A DNA stretch of 64,000 bases from Timema cristinae. Its lineage: Eukaryota > Arthropoda > Insecta > Phasmatodea > Timematidae. The notes below the pieces were generated by a model. That model saw only the letters and a list, made by a program, of their open reading frames with translations, had not been told where the DNA came from and searched no databases. Positions within the stretch are counted from its first letter, which is position 1. Each line of letters opens with the position of its first letter. Where the stretch lies: NCBI GenBank assembly GCA_039000515.1, contig JBCFYV010000024.1:38800035-38864034 (forward strand), read 5' to 3'. A program made the position numbers and the translations under genes. Shown here in pieces: positions 42,656 through 54,264 of this stretch.

Positions 42656-42766
42656 GTTTCAACTATTGTTTACTATACTAGTAATATACTAAATATAGTA
42701 CTGTACAAATGATTGTAGTTCAGTTTTAGTTCAGTACAATACCATACTCAACTTACACATAGTATA
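42656..42766 (+). repeat. Block duplicated inside the pogo-like element
   Basis: ATTGTTTACTATACTAGTAA, ACTAAATATAGTACTGTACA and CAGTTTTAGTTCAGTACAAT recur at about 43210-43315. It is probably a fragment of a second copy of that element, cut by a SINE-C. Confidence 0.7.
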
Positions 42767-42967
42767 TATACTAATTACGATAATGTGTTAGATATGAGTA
42801 AGACTGAATTTAGAGGAATAGTGAACTTATTTACGTGGAGAGAAAATGGGAAACTATTTATAAAATAAATACTTCAGTACACCCGACCGTGATTCGAACT
42901 CCTATCCCCCACCAGTCCAGGGTATTGATATACTAATGTTTTAGACCACGCGACCATCCAAGCGGGT
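42767..42967 (-). mobile_element. SINE-C copy, tail-less
   Basis: On plus: ATACTAATTACGATAATGTG, CGACCGTGATTCGAACTCCT and TTAGACCACGCGACCATCCA. The distal tail core is missing. Confidence 0.7.
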
Positions 42968-43034
42968 GGGTTTTTTTTAATTCAAGCCACCAGTGTATTG
43001 AGCTGGGGTAGGTCTGTTGAAAAAGTACAATTTA

Positions 43035-43471
43035 CAGTGCAACCTCATTTATCATGCTTAACTGTAACCGGGTGGCATCCAGATTAAAGAAAATTTAGAT
43101 AATCCAGAAATTATAAGAAAATTCATTAAAACCATTATATATATCATACTATAACTCACCATTTATTTTTCACAATAAAAAATTATAAAACACTTGAAAC
43201 ATGTTTCAGCCATTGTTTACTGTACTAGTATTATACTAAATATACTACTGTACAAATGATAGCAGTTCAGTTTTAGTTCAGTACAATACCCTACTCACCT
43301 TACAAATAGAGTATCGTAATTATTATTGTATTAGAAAGGAAGTATATTTTTAATGATACATCAAATTATTCGTCCCATAAAAATGCGTTAGAAAAAAAAA
43401 TTAATGCGAAATTTCACTTCGGATGAAATGGAAATCCGATCAATGAGGACCAAATGAACGAGGTTTTACTC
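43035..43471. mobile_element. Pogo/Tigger-like non-autonomous element, 437 bp
   Basis: Starts CAGTGCAACCTCATTTATC; the reverse complement of the end starts GAGTAAAACCTCGTTCATTT. TA flanks both sides (43033-43034, 43472-43473). Subterminal AACCTC..ATTTATC and AATCCGAT-type blocks are typical of pogo/Tigger ends. No transposase. The interior includes the block duplicated at 42.7 kb. Confidence 0.7.
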
Positions 43472-43492
43472 TACCATTTGTTTAGTATTATA

Positions 43493-43495
<3 letters not shown>

Positions 43496-43538
<43 letters not shown>

Positions 43539-43541
43539 TTA
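43496..43541. repeat. (ATA)n microsatellite
   Basis: Pure AAT/ATA repeat just beyond the pogo-like element. Confidence 0.95.
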
Positions 43542-44696
43542 TTATTTGGGCAAATTTAATTCCAGCGCCTTTTCTTGATTTTACAATTAACACTTTTGCT
43601 AAAAACTAATTTATAATAATACCTGTACAAAAACAATTATTAATAGGCCCCCTAATAAAAATATATTGACCACATACATTATTGTAAAGTTAGAACATGT
43701 TAAAATAAAATAATTGAGAAATTTAGAACTAAAGGAGCGGGAGAAAACAGAAAACAAATCATTCCACACACACACATTCACGTGACATTTAAAACGCATT
43801 ATATAGGCTTTATTCAGACATGGAGATAGCAATTAATAATTAGAAAAGAAAACAATGCTGATATTTAGTAGATATATGGATTAAATACGTTTAAATAATA
43901 ATATTAACAATTATAATGGTAATTTTACTTCGCGCACACATTCTAAGTGTAATCCATTTCCCCTCACATCGACAATCAAACTAAGCTCTAAGACCTTGCT
44001 TATGCCTCGCTATGCAAGTTTTCATCAGTGGGGTTAAAGTTAAATAAGGTATCATTTCCCTTAACAATAACCTTATTTTACACCAAGAAAAAGTAGTAAG
44101 CCGTTTAGGATAAAACTTTTAATTACGCTTGGCTGATATTGAAGCCCTGACCTCTCAACCACCTGAAAACCAGAACAGACCAGAACAGACGCGTTTGTCA
44201 GCGCGTGCGCTACTATGTATGTTACATGTTACTGTATTAAATGATTTAATTTGACCTCTTTTTTTTACAATTACATAGAAAATGACCCCATGAATTTGTA
44301 CGGTCCGTTTCTGTTTGATCTCTGCGAGTTTGTTTACTTTTAATTACTGAACTAACTATATAATTTAATCTGAAAATTGTAAACAAAAGGCCTCATTTAA
44401 ACCGCTCTAGTTCGTAGCGTTATTTATTTTCAGGTGCCGATTCCAGTGGAAAACGCTACGAAACATTTTTTTTTTCTTTGTTGAAGAAAAAAATTTTATT
44501 CATAAAATTAAGTTAGAAGTTTATAATACAAAAAAAATTAAATATGTGTCTAGAATACTATTTCACTGCATAACCCACTAGTAAATTTATTCAAACTTTA
44601 AAAGAAAAATTAAATATGCTACATATTTTTAAAAAAAAGGGTTAAACACAAAATAACAGAGTAGGGGACAAAAGTAAAAACAGGACTAAATAATCC
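43542..44696. other. AT-rich DNA with one small hairpin
   Basis: TTCGTAGCGTT (about 44410) and AACGCTACGAA (about 44452) form a 10-11 bp stem with a loop of about 31 bases. Otherwise nothing recognised. Confidence 0.4.
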
Positions 44697-44944
44697 TATT
44701 CAGTGGCCACATGGTCTAAGACGCTACTCTCGCAATAGACTAGATTGATGAAGATCAAGAGATCGGGGTTTGATCCCCGTAAGGTTCACCGAGGGTGATT
44801 TTCCTTAATTAATTTTCCACTCTCTCTGTAAGAAAATGTGGGTGTACTTACTTTAAATTTAACATTCCTTATCCCATATACATTAATGCATTTAGTATAT
44901 AGGCGTATAACCCGAACGCGAACTAAGATGCGGTGCTGAAAATA
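44697..44944 (+). mobile_element. SINE-C copy, full length
   Basis: The head CAGTGGCCACATGGTCTAAG, B-box CGGGGTTTGATCCCCG, body TTTTCCACTCTCTCTGTAAG and tail GTATAACCCGAACGCGAACT, with a short A-rich end. Confidence 0.85.
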
Positions 44945-46619
44945 AACAAAAAAGCTTAAAGCATCTATCAACACCTTACTAAATTAATTAAACCTCTTCA
45001 AATAATTTATTGTAATAATGTCCTTTCAATATATTTATTTTAGTATTTATCTAGGATTTCTCATCGCTCATCTCACAAACACTTTCTAACATATAAATTG
45101 AATATCCTCTCTATTTCATGTTATTGTAACACAATTCTTGTTCTCTGAGATTTAGTCACACCAAAATATCCATTATATAATTAGTTTGACTCAAACTGGC
45201 AACTCTTCCCTGCCCCTTCATTCTCCGGTCCATCACCTCCCCTAACCAAATTCTTACCCCAGTCCTACACTCTAACCGATCGAGGAGCAAAGTTACACCA
45301 GTTACCCGCAAAACTTCCCTCAACTGTGGGGCTGTTATCAATTTCAATGATGGTTAAGATGAGGCTACCACTGACACAGAATACTGAACACCTCTTAGCT
45401 ACTTCATCTTCCAGTATTTCAAGCTTCGGCCAGACATAACGAATACACCAGAGAGAGAGAGAGCGAACAGGAAAGAGAGAGACAGATAGACAGAAATAAA
45501 AAAAGTTATAAAAGCATTAAGAGCGTGCGTCACATTCCAATCAACTCTGTGATACAGTCGTCTCGAAATCGTAAATTGTACACGAAAATAAATGCACGTG
45601 GATCATTTACGATTAAACATTAAAGGTGATAAAGAGTTAATAGAAGTTCATACATAATAAAGAACACTGTTGAAATATTAAATGATATTTGGATGAAAAC
45701 TGCATTGAAAAGACCGTTTTTGACCATTTTAGAATGGTTTCACAGCTAAGTATTGTGCACAAATCATTATTTTGTTTTAATAGGGACATACTGTAGTTAT
45801 CAACAAGAAAATTCTCGCTTTGTCCCCCATCATCACCACGGAAAGTTTCAGATAATCATTCAAATACGAATCCACTACACACATTTCAGGCATATCTTAG
45901 GTCTTCTTCTTTTCCCTTCTACTCCCATGATACCTCGCGCGAGCCAGAAGCTGTGTTGGGCCTGCTATGATACACACTCTTAAGATGAGATGAAAGAGAA
46001 TATAGGTTAAGGTAATTTTTATTTTTTAGATTTTATGAGATTTAACATTTAGATATTGTACTGAACGTTCTAATCTTCGATAACTCAAATCCCACTAATC
46101 CTATGATACTATAGAGATTAAACATTTTTTAAGTTTCTCGAATACAATAATTATTATGAGGACTTTGACTTAAAATAACAATTTTGAGCAATTGGTAAAA
46201 GTAAAAAAAAAAAGTAAAAATTGCATAAATATAAATAGTTTACTTACAAAAAGTGTTTTTCTCGTTGCGTATGAAATAATAGACATGACAAACAAAATAT
46301 TATTTTTCAATGTCACTTAGACTTGAACAACTTTTTTTTTTTTAAAAAAGGAGTTTAAATATGTTCACTTCAGCTAAAGTTGTACAATTTTTTAAGATTC
46401 TAAGACTCGATTGTATTCAATATTCTAAAGAAACTTTAAGATTAGGTTTCGTGATTCGGATAAGAGAAATATATCGAATGTGAGTCATCCTATTAAATAA
46501 ATAATTGTCATTAACATCGCAACATTTTCTCAAGAACGTCTTTTTAACACAAAGGAAAATGTTTTGGTAAAAATCACTTAATGTATATGAAATATTTTTT
46601 TTAAATGTTTAAATTACAA
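44945..46619. other. Mostly AT-rich, one balanced stretch
   Basis: About 45170-45560 is less AT-biased, with a 63-residue minus frame (45156-45347) of no known family and a GAGA tract at about 45447-45490. The rest is AT-rich with A/T runs. Confidence 0.3.
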
Positions 46620-46945
46620 TGACCGCTTATGTGATCTAGTGGTTAGAGACCTGGCTACATATCCAGAGGTCCCGGGTTGAGGTTGACTCCAGCGCTTCCA
46701 GATTTTATTTGAAGCAATGGGACTGAAATGGGATCAAACTCAGCCTTGTCAGGACAATTAAAGAGCTACTTGAATAAAAAGGTAGCGTTTCCGGTCTAGT
46801 AAACTGATATTAATGGTTTGAGAATTTTTTGTGCTGACCACATGACACCTTCTGTCTGCAACTGTTGGCATTATATTCACCAATATACGGCGTCCTCTGG
46901 GTCAGTATAGCTCTCCTGTGGACTGACTGCATGAAGTTATTTTAA
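46620..46945 (+). mobile_element. tRNA-headed SINE of another family
   Basis: GTGATCTAGTGGTTAGAGAC is a tRNA-like A-box. AGGTCCCGGGTTGAGG occupies the B-box position but is degenerate. A body with GGACAATTAAAGAGCTACTT and CCTCTGGGTCAGTATAGCTC follows. It lacks the common tail of SINE-A/B/C. Only one copy is in the window, so the family is inferred from structure. Confidence 0.45.
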
Positions 46946-46971
46946 ATCATAATTTGTATTTAAAAATGTTT

Positions 46972-47204
46972 TAACACCACGTCTTACTACCCATTCGGTT
47001 GTACCTTGTGCTTATGTACTAGTTACGCTAATGGGCTAAGATGAGAAAGGTTTAATTAAGAGGAAGTATACCCGCATTTGCGTGGAAATAGAGGAAAACC
47101 ACCCTCAGGACACTTAATTGGGATTCGAACTCCAATCTCTCCTTCAATAGCATACTAGTATGTTGCGAGAATGAAGTCTTAGACCTTTAGACCATCGAAG
47201 GAAA
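46972..47204 (-). mobile_element. SINE-C copy
   Basis: On plus, the tail AACACCACGTCTTACTACCC, body CCGCATTTGCGTGGAAATAG and GGGATTCGAACTCCAATC are present. A few bases are locally duplicated in the tail and head. Confidence 0.8.
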
Positions 47205-48039
47205 TCTTTTAATATAATGACAAAAACACACACCCAGATATTCAAATAGAAATTAAGATTTCTATATATTTCAAATTGTATATTATTTATTTCAGATAAT
47301 AAAAGTAAAATTATCAAACAAAGTAGCTATAATACCATATTAGAGATGAAATATCGCTAGACATCAATTGAAACCATCGGATCTTATAAACTAGTTACAA
47401 ATCAGACGTTGCCTTAATGATGAAACATTACAACCAAATTCAATGAAAGGTTGAAAGGTCTTCTAATCTTTTACAACATCCACAGGACCAAAAGTTCCTT
47501 CCCTTTTTTCTTTTTCATCCTTATTCTCATCCCCACCAAATCAAACACACACACAGTGTCAGTAACGGAATATTCCTTCAGTCTATTCAGAGAGAAGATA
47601 AGTCCTTAACTCAATCACATCCTTCAAACATCACCGAACTTTGAAAAGCTCTGATTGTTTCGACCGCAATCTCCAATACTCAACTCAAGTGTAGCCACAG
47701 GATCCTCTCTGCATTGGATACGAACTCCGGAGTTATATAGTTTGTCCCTCTGCGATGTAAACCCAACTCGGGAAGATGGGAACTTATACAAGCTTTGATT
47801 CTAGATAATAATATTGCACGCCAAGTTTCTTGTTTGCGGGAACTCTTCTATCAAGTTAAGTGAAGCTTCAAGAAGGGGGTAAGTTTGCGTAAATAGTTTC
47901 GCTGGTTGGGATTGGCGGTTGTTCTTAGTGACCCAACAGAGGGTGAAGAGGTAACATTATAGATATACTAGATTGGAGAACATCTATAGAGATATGTTGT
48001 GAAACCCCTCTTTTTGCAAACATAAAATCACAACTATAT
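47205..48039. other. Unassigned stretch with promoter-like signals
   Basis: About 47440-47960 has balanced composition. A TATA-like GTTATATAGTTTG at about 47733 and a good splice-donor match GGGGTAAGTTTG at about 47877 could mark a first exon on plus. No start codon with an extended frame lies between them. Confidence 0.15.
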
Positions 48040-49143
48040 ACCCGCTTCTGTGGCATCAAGGTCTTAGGTGCTACTCTTTCAGTAGTTTAGACCATCGGTT
48101 CTTAAACTGTGGGTCGTGAGACCTCCGGGGGTCGCCAAATATATGTCTGGGGGTCGCAACAAATATTTACAAACGTGAGTTATTTAAATATTAATTTACT
48201 TTAGAACTCTCTAAATTATAACTGTAGAGTATTTCACGTTGAAGGACCAACTAAGCCTCTGGAGGCTCAATGTATGGGAATGGGTAAAGGCTGAGGCAAC
48301 TCACCTTCACTTTACTTGTCTGATTGGTTTAGATCGTCTCTTAATTTAGTCATCTTCATCCCTCACTCACATACACAGAATATGAGAGCCTGATAACGCT
48401 CTTAGGTGAAACTTCACGGAACTTTAATTCATATCAAACACTAACGAGTCTCGATACACGACCGGTTAAATGGTGGTACCAAAAAAACTGCGCCAGCGAC
48501 ACTTGGCAGGAAATCTAAGCCCGCCAAACTTAAGTTACACGATAGGCTTAGAGTGTTCCAGGTAGGTCCTTGATGCCTCCAAGATTAAGGAAAGATTAAG
48601 GAAAGGTGGGAAAGACAGAAAACAATTTTAACCTCAACAAATAGAAAAATACACTAATTATAACATACTACAATATTTTAGACTAGATTTGTTTATTTCA
48701 TTGTAGAAATTTTAATAATAGTTAGTATAATTTATTAAGCTTAATAGCTTCCATTGGTTATCTGAATATTATATTTAAAGTTTGTGAATAATAAAAAAGT
48801 TAATTTATAATACAACCGCAAATACGCATGTTTTTGCAATAAAATCAATATGTTCTTTATTTATAGTACTCACGTAACTTTTAAAACTTGACAGTGGAAT
48901 ATTTAAAATACTCTACTTAACTTGCCCAGGGTCGCTAATAGTTTTGTCTTATGAAAAGGGGTACCAAAAAGAAAATTTTAAAAGCCTGTGGCTTAGACTG
49001 CTGAAACGGGGAGATTCGTTTTTAATCCTGACCCACACAAATGCTCTAAAATTAACCTTCCCTATCTCTAAAACCATTAGCGTGTTTACTACATAGGCGT
49101 ATAATCCAAACGGGTAGTAAGACGCTGTGCTAAAAAAAAAAAA
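48040..49143 (+). mobile_element. SINE-C copy interrupted by a hAT element
   Basis: The head ACCCGCTTCTGTGGCATCAA to 48092, then the rest from 48999 (TGCTGAAACGGGGAGATTC), with the tail GTATAATCCAAACGGGTAGT and an A run. The body between about 49030 and 49050 is shortened. Confidence 0.8.
48093..48990. mobile_element. Non-autonomous hAT element, 898 bp, 8-bp TSD
   Basis: Starts CATCGGTTCTTAAACTGTGG with GGGTCG-rich subterminal sequence. The reverse complement of the end is CACAGGCTTTTAAAATTTTC. Flanks GTTTAGAC (48085-48092) and GCTTAGAC (48991-48998) differ at one base. TTCTTAAACTGTGGGTCG is a familiar hAT end. No transposase frame is present. Confidence 0.8.
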
Positions 49144-49675
49144 GCTAACTAGATACCTCACTGGTCTTATTAACTAATTCTCACAATAAATGTATTTATT
49201 TGTGGGATGCCGGCCAGCTCTTCACCTAAGTTAATAATATTGGGAGATTCGGTCAAGACCTCCGGGTGAAACAGGAGTGAATTCATAGGTGCTGAGATCT
49301 AAAGTTAGATTACTGGGGTACACTGGGAAATGAATGCCACCGGGTTAGCTGGGCTACCTGAATAAGATCTGATTCTTAAGTGTAGGAATGTAGGGGACGC
49401 GAGATTAGTGTGAGGGCGGGTTTTTCCAGTCGACCGGAAGTACGAATGTTGGTGTAACTAAGTTAGAGATATTTAAATAATGTATTACGTGAAGTATGTG
49501 ACGTATGACAGTGACGTCAAGGAGACTGACGTTTATTAATTGAACAAAATCAGTATGAATTAATTATAATATTCGGTGGCGTCAAAATAGTGTGCCGTCA
49601 TGATTAACGGTAAGTGTAGTACTCAGAGCCAGTAGCGTACCTTGATTGTACATTCTATGTCCATGACAATCGGTA
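49144..49675. other. Unassigned, G/T-rich on plus
   Basis: Includes AGTGACGTCAAGG near 49510, containing a consensus CRE (TGACGTCA) that may be coincidental. No gene recognised. Confidence 0.25.
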
Positions 49676-50530
49676 TAACTTACCGTGGTGTTTGGGAGGT
49701 GGTACACTTGTGACCGTGGCATTCAGGTGGTGATTCCACGAGAGGGGAAATTATAAGAAAAAGAGGGGAGGGGTAAAAGGCACATGAGACGTGTAAATAA
49801 CGGTAAGTGGCATTGAATGGGACGTACGGTAAACGGTATTGTGACCTTGCCATCTGGGTGGTGGCCATCGTTTTGTTTACATTTTTATTCAAGGCTAATG
49901 ACTTTGTTGTACATTTATTAAGTAATGGTTTTATAAATGTTAGGACATTGATGAACGTCCAAGAGAGGTCACCATTTATTTAAGACATAATAAAAATAGT
50001 AAAAATAAAACAATGTTGTTCAGCTACATAGTGACGATTATTTATTCTGGTTTGATGACCAACGTTAGATAGTTTTGTGACTTTACTGACTGTATTTTTG
50101 ACACAACGAATATGTTTTTATTGTTTTAAATGTCCTTGATGACCTACGGGGTTCTATCAATATACTTCTGTATATTTAACACACAAAACAAGTTTTATAG
50201 TGACATACCCAAGTAGATGCCCTTGAGAGTTAAATATACGTACGATACTTATGATAAACGGTATGTGTGACCGTGGTGTATGGGTAGGTGGCACCGTTTG
50301 TTTAAATTTTTTGATAATGATTTATGTTTACAAACATGATCCCACGGAGGAAAATGGAACAGTACTGGATGTTTGTAATTAACTGTAATTGTTGTCGTTA
50401 TAGTAATTAGACGCCTCGTAAGTTCGATTTACTTCCGTGACGTACGTAATAACGGTAATGTGTATATGGCGTCTGGGTGGTGGCCGTAGTTTGTTTACAT
50501 TTCTATTTAAGTTTCTATCTAAGTTTTTAC
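49676..50530 (+). repeat. Four copies of a GGTGGTGGCCGT / GTTTGTTTACAT motif
   Basis: Copies start near 49676, 49797, 50253 and 50445. Copies carry most of: ACGGTAA-type sequence, TGTGACC, TGGGTGGTGG or similar, and GTTTGTTTACATTTTTAT or similar. Examples are CTGGGTGGTGGCCATCGTTT then TGTTTACATTTTTATTCAAG, and CTGGGTGGTGGCCGTAGTTT then GTTTACATTTCTATTTAAG. Spacing is irregular, so this is an interspersed local repeat. Confidence 0.65.
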
Positions 50531-50669
50531 AGTTTCAAATTAAAGGACATAGATTTTGATGAAATGTCATATTTTATTGGTACATCACAGATAATGATCA
50601 TGTGCTAGTTTTCGTCCTTTTGGGTTTTTAGACGTATCAACTTTTTAGTACATTATGAATTATTTTTTT
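50531..50669. other. AT-rich spacer
   Basis: No feature identified. Confidence 0.35.
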
Positions 50670-50931
50670 AGCGCCGCGTTTTACTACCCATTCGTGTTAT
50701 ACTTATGTACCGCTTAGGCCCTATGTACCAATTACGCTAATGGTTTTATAGATTAGGGAGATTATATCTAAGGAAGTTTACCTGTATCTACGTGGAAGGA
50801 GAGTGGAAAACAATTTTAGAAAAACCACCCTCAGTACACCCGACCAAGATTCAAACCTCGATCTCTCCGTGATGGGCAGTCTAGTGTACTGGAAGAGTAG
50901 TGCCTTAGATCATGTGGCCACCAAAGCGGGT
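50670..50931 (-). mobile_element. SINE-C copy, full length
   Basis: On plus, the tail AGCGCCGCGTTTTACTACCC, body TACGTGGAAGGAGAGTGGAA, B-box GATTCAAACCTCGATC and head end TGTGGCCACCAAAGCGGGTC. Confidence 0.85.
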
Positions 50932-51574
50932 CATTTTAAAAATTAAAAGAGACTTTAAACATTCGAGTAAAAATTAGGTTTTATAATAGAATATAAAACT
51001 GAAGTCAGGGATTTTTTTTTTTTAATTGGTTGCCTTATTCTACTGTTCCAAAGAGGATATCAAATTTCAGCTCATCGCATTGCATTTCTGGTTATGTAAA
51101 GGGTTCAGTATAAGAATTAAACAGATTATAGTGTGGGTTTTTTTTAGATTGTAAATTACAAAATTCCAACCAGCGTTTCACATATACCATATATTAGAGC
51201 ATTAATTTTCTTTTTTTTTAAACTTCACTCGTAGTATTTATAGTGCAAATCTTGAAATGTAAAGTCAAAAGTGTGCAAAGCGCTAATTAACTAACAATAA
51301 CTAGTGTCTTCCATAAAAATTAAAATATCCAAATCACTTTGAATCGGCTAAGAGTAGTTTTTTAGATTTTTAAATAATACAAAATTTTAAATTATTTTTA
51401 GATTCATAATGTAGGGTAATTCATAGACTTACAAACTATACTAAGAATGCGTTAGGAAGGGAACTTTAGAATATGCAAGTATAAACATATTTTAAGAATC
51501 AAATAGCCAAAGCTATTATATTTGTTATAGTGAGGATTTACTCCCATCTAGATATCATATTCTGAAAATGGAAA
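50932..51574. other. AT-rich DNA, nothing recognised
   Basis: No feature identified. Confidence 0.4.
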
Positions 51575-51579
51575 AATGA

Positions 51580-51670
51580 CACCTGGCCACGGGTATATAA
51601 CCGGGACCTTTGACTTAGTACGCCAATGCTCTTACCACTGAGCTATCTAGGAATCGTCCCGTGCCCAGGG
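51580..51670 (-). repeat. tRNA-like sequence (probable SINE head)
   Basis: On minus, TAGCTCAGTGGTAAGAGCAT is a perfect A-box and D-arm. The B-box position reads CCCGGTTATATACCCGTG, so the T-arm stem is kept but the loop is altered. Possibly a tRNA-derived SINE; probably not a working tRNA. Confidence 0.45.
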
Positions 51671-52094
51671 TCATTCTTCACTCATATTTTAAGACAGTCT
51701 ATGATGGACGTGTGGAAATCGTTGGCTACAAATGTGTGATTTTATTGAGATTACGAGCTATCAGATAACGCAGCCAACTTCAACTCGGAGATTTGGGCAG
51801 AAATGAAATTATGTTTGTAAATAATAATTCCCAGAACAACAAAATAAAATTTGAAACATTAACCTCTTGGGACATAGACGAGTAGGCCTACCTCTTAAAT
51901 GACCCCATTGATAATAAAAAAAAAATCTTTAAATTAATGTTTCCTTATTAAGGTAGTATAACTAGCTGAATGGTTACCGTAAATTTTATGATTAGCCACT
52001 TATTTCTAGAATAAGTTAAAATAAATAAAACCAAAGTATTAGTTAATACAATGCCATCAAATCTATAGATAAGTTATATTATTATTTTTTTAAT
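51671..52094. other. AT-rich DNA, nothing recognised
   Basis: No feature identified. Confidence 0.4.
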
Positions 52095-52641
52095 TAGCAC
52101 CGTGTCATAATTCCTGTTCAGGCTATACGCATATATGTACTAGATACGCTAGTGATTTGGGGATGAGGAATATTTATTTATTATTATTATTATTATTAGC
52201 ACCGCGTCTTACTACCCGTTCGGGTTATACGCACTTACGCTAATGTGTAATGGTAGGGTGATTGTGAGATGAAATGAAGGACCTACAGTTTAACGTGGAA
52301 TCCGAACCACGGTGGCGACCTGGCATTCCACACATTCACAAGATGTCTTGTCAGAGGTGTAGGAAGGGTTTGGAAATCAGATAAATCTGTGCCGGGACCG
52401 AGGATCGAACCCCGGCCGCCAGCATAGAAGTCTGACACCGTACCCCTAGACCACCAGGTCACCAAGGAATATTTAATTCAGAGTAAGTGTACCAGCATTT
52501 TCTTGGAAGGAGAGTGTAAAACCCTTTTGGAAAAGCCCTCCTTAGTACATTCGACCAGGAGTCAAACCCCGATCTCCCTGTCATAGGCAGTCTAGTCCAA
52601 CACGAGGGTGACGCCTTATACCATGCAACTGCCGAAGCAGG
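52095..52641 (-). mobile_element. SINE-C copy interrupted by SINE-A
   Basis: The tail (AGCACCGTGTCATAATTCCT on plus) to 52176, then body and head from 52476 (TTCTTGGAAGGAGAGTGTAA, GGAGTCAAACCCCGATCTCC) to 52641. Confidence 0.8.
52177..52464 (-). mobile_element. SINE-A copy nested in SINE-C, 11-bp TSD
   Basis: AGGAATATTTA is duplicated at 52166-52176 and 52465-52475. The copy is near consensus, with (TTA)n, tail, body and head on minus. It differs from others at GGCGACC, where they have GGAGGCC, a change shared with the copy at 62.0 kb. Confidence 0.92.
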
Positions 52642-54264
52642 TAGTTACATAAATATATTATAATAATACTTAAAGCGTAAAAACAGAGTAGAGAAGTCAT
52701 CAAATATAAAATAGTATAAACATTAGAAAGTCTCACCCACATTATAAGTAAATTGTTTTCTTCGCTCTTTAATTTGAACCATAAATTAATGATTCTTAAG
52801 AAATAAAATGTCCGTGCCCACTTTAATTTTACTGGAGACCTTAGAGAGTGATGAATGTTAGAAGCGAGCACTTTAAGCTATGCTTATACTTCAGTTGCCT
52901 TTTAAAATCTTGTTTGCTTAATATTAGCATTCTTCGCCGTCCTGCTCTCGGAATATATTATAAGTTTATTGCTTGCCACAGCTGCTGGGCTAAGAAAAAA
53001 AGTCTCAAGCACTATTTTGTTTGAGATCCTATAAAATTATAAGATATGATGCAGTGTAATTATAATTTTCAAACTTTTTGAATTATAGGTCTGGATTTTT
53101 TTTTAAATATGGTTCATATTGATTACTGAATAAATGATAATAAAAATACTGGTAATTTGAATTATTAAATAAACCTAGAATATTTATTTAAAATATCATA
53201 GTTTTACAACTGTTTTTGTTTAGTAACCACTTATCTCGGATGGCCTCTATAGATTAATCATTATAATCAAAAATCTAAGAAAATTAAATGGTTTTTTTTT
53301 TCTTTTCATCTGGAAAATTAGAACATAATATTTTATTTTATATTTCATATGTTAAATTAAAAACCATGGCTAGTATATTCAAACAAAACTTCTTAAACAG
53401 ATAAAACCATCTCAAACATTAATTTATATTCTGCAATATTTAGTAGATGCAAAGTGACATTACACTTAATTTATAAAGATGAAATTTTATCACCACTATT
53501 CCGCAATGATTTTAAAATAGACTATATTTTTATTTCTTAGTATATTCTTTATCTTACTAAATGGACATAGTTTTCTTTTAATTAGAAGAGAAAAAACGAG
53601 TTTGTTTCCACATATAAAGAAAAAAATACTTAAAATATAAATAGATCTTTGAAGAGGTTTAAGGGAGACGAATAAAATTTTTGGGAATTTTTTCAATAAT
53701 GAAAAAACTTCAAAAAAACTTAATTAAATTCTAAATCTCTTGACCATAATAATATGATTTTTAAAACCATTGAATTCCTACTAAGTTAATATAATTTGTT
53801 GTGATTTATACTAAAAGTTGAAACAATTATATTCAACATAATATGACCACAATAGGTATTTTAAATTAATAACAAACTAAACAATAAATATCAGAATTAC
53901 ACATAAGGTCAAGGTTATTTTATATGTTTAGTATTACCAACCAATTTATTTTCAATCAAATGTAAATTCAAGATTAACTATTAATAGAATGTTTTATTTA
54001 ATTGGGCAGTATTGTTTTAGCATGTTAATGTTAATCTATGTTGGTTAGTTTGTATACCTTATCAAATTGTATTTTATATCAAACATTTTAAATATTATCA
54101 TGTTATCGCAATATAATTTTTCACAAAAAAACTTACAGACCGGATCGTTGAACGCTTTGCATACGTTTAGAAATCCCAACTAATTGAGGTGGGACTGTAG
54201 AGAACGCGAGAACATAGCAGAAAACATGGCAGTGTTTGGGCAGCTTCTAAAGCAAAATATTTTT
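52642..54264. other. AT-rich DNA, nothing recognised
   Basis: About 1.6 kb without recognised features. Frames at 52581-52871 and 53496-53696 are chance frames, the first overlapping the SINE head. Confidence 0.4.

Noticed and set aside
45753..45983. LINE C-terminal fragment on minus (GKRRRPKICLKC-like reading)
   Set aside because: Too short and too basic-biased to separate from chance; no WFGH or RGRPR context.
51580..51670. Functional tRNA gene
   Set aside because: The A-box is perfect, but the B-box loop is altered and flanking sequence looks like a SINE.
52283..52465. Conserved short peptide [20 protein letters not shown] seen at several sites
   Set aside because: It is the translation of the SINE-A head, present at every SINE-A copy.
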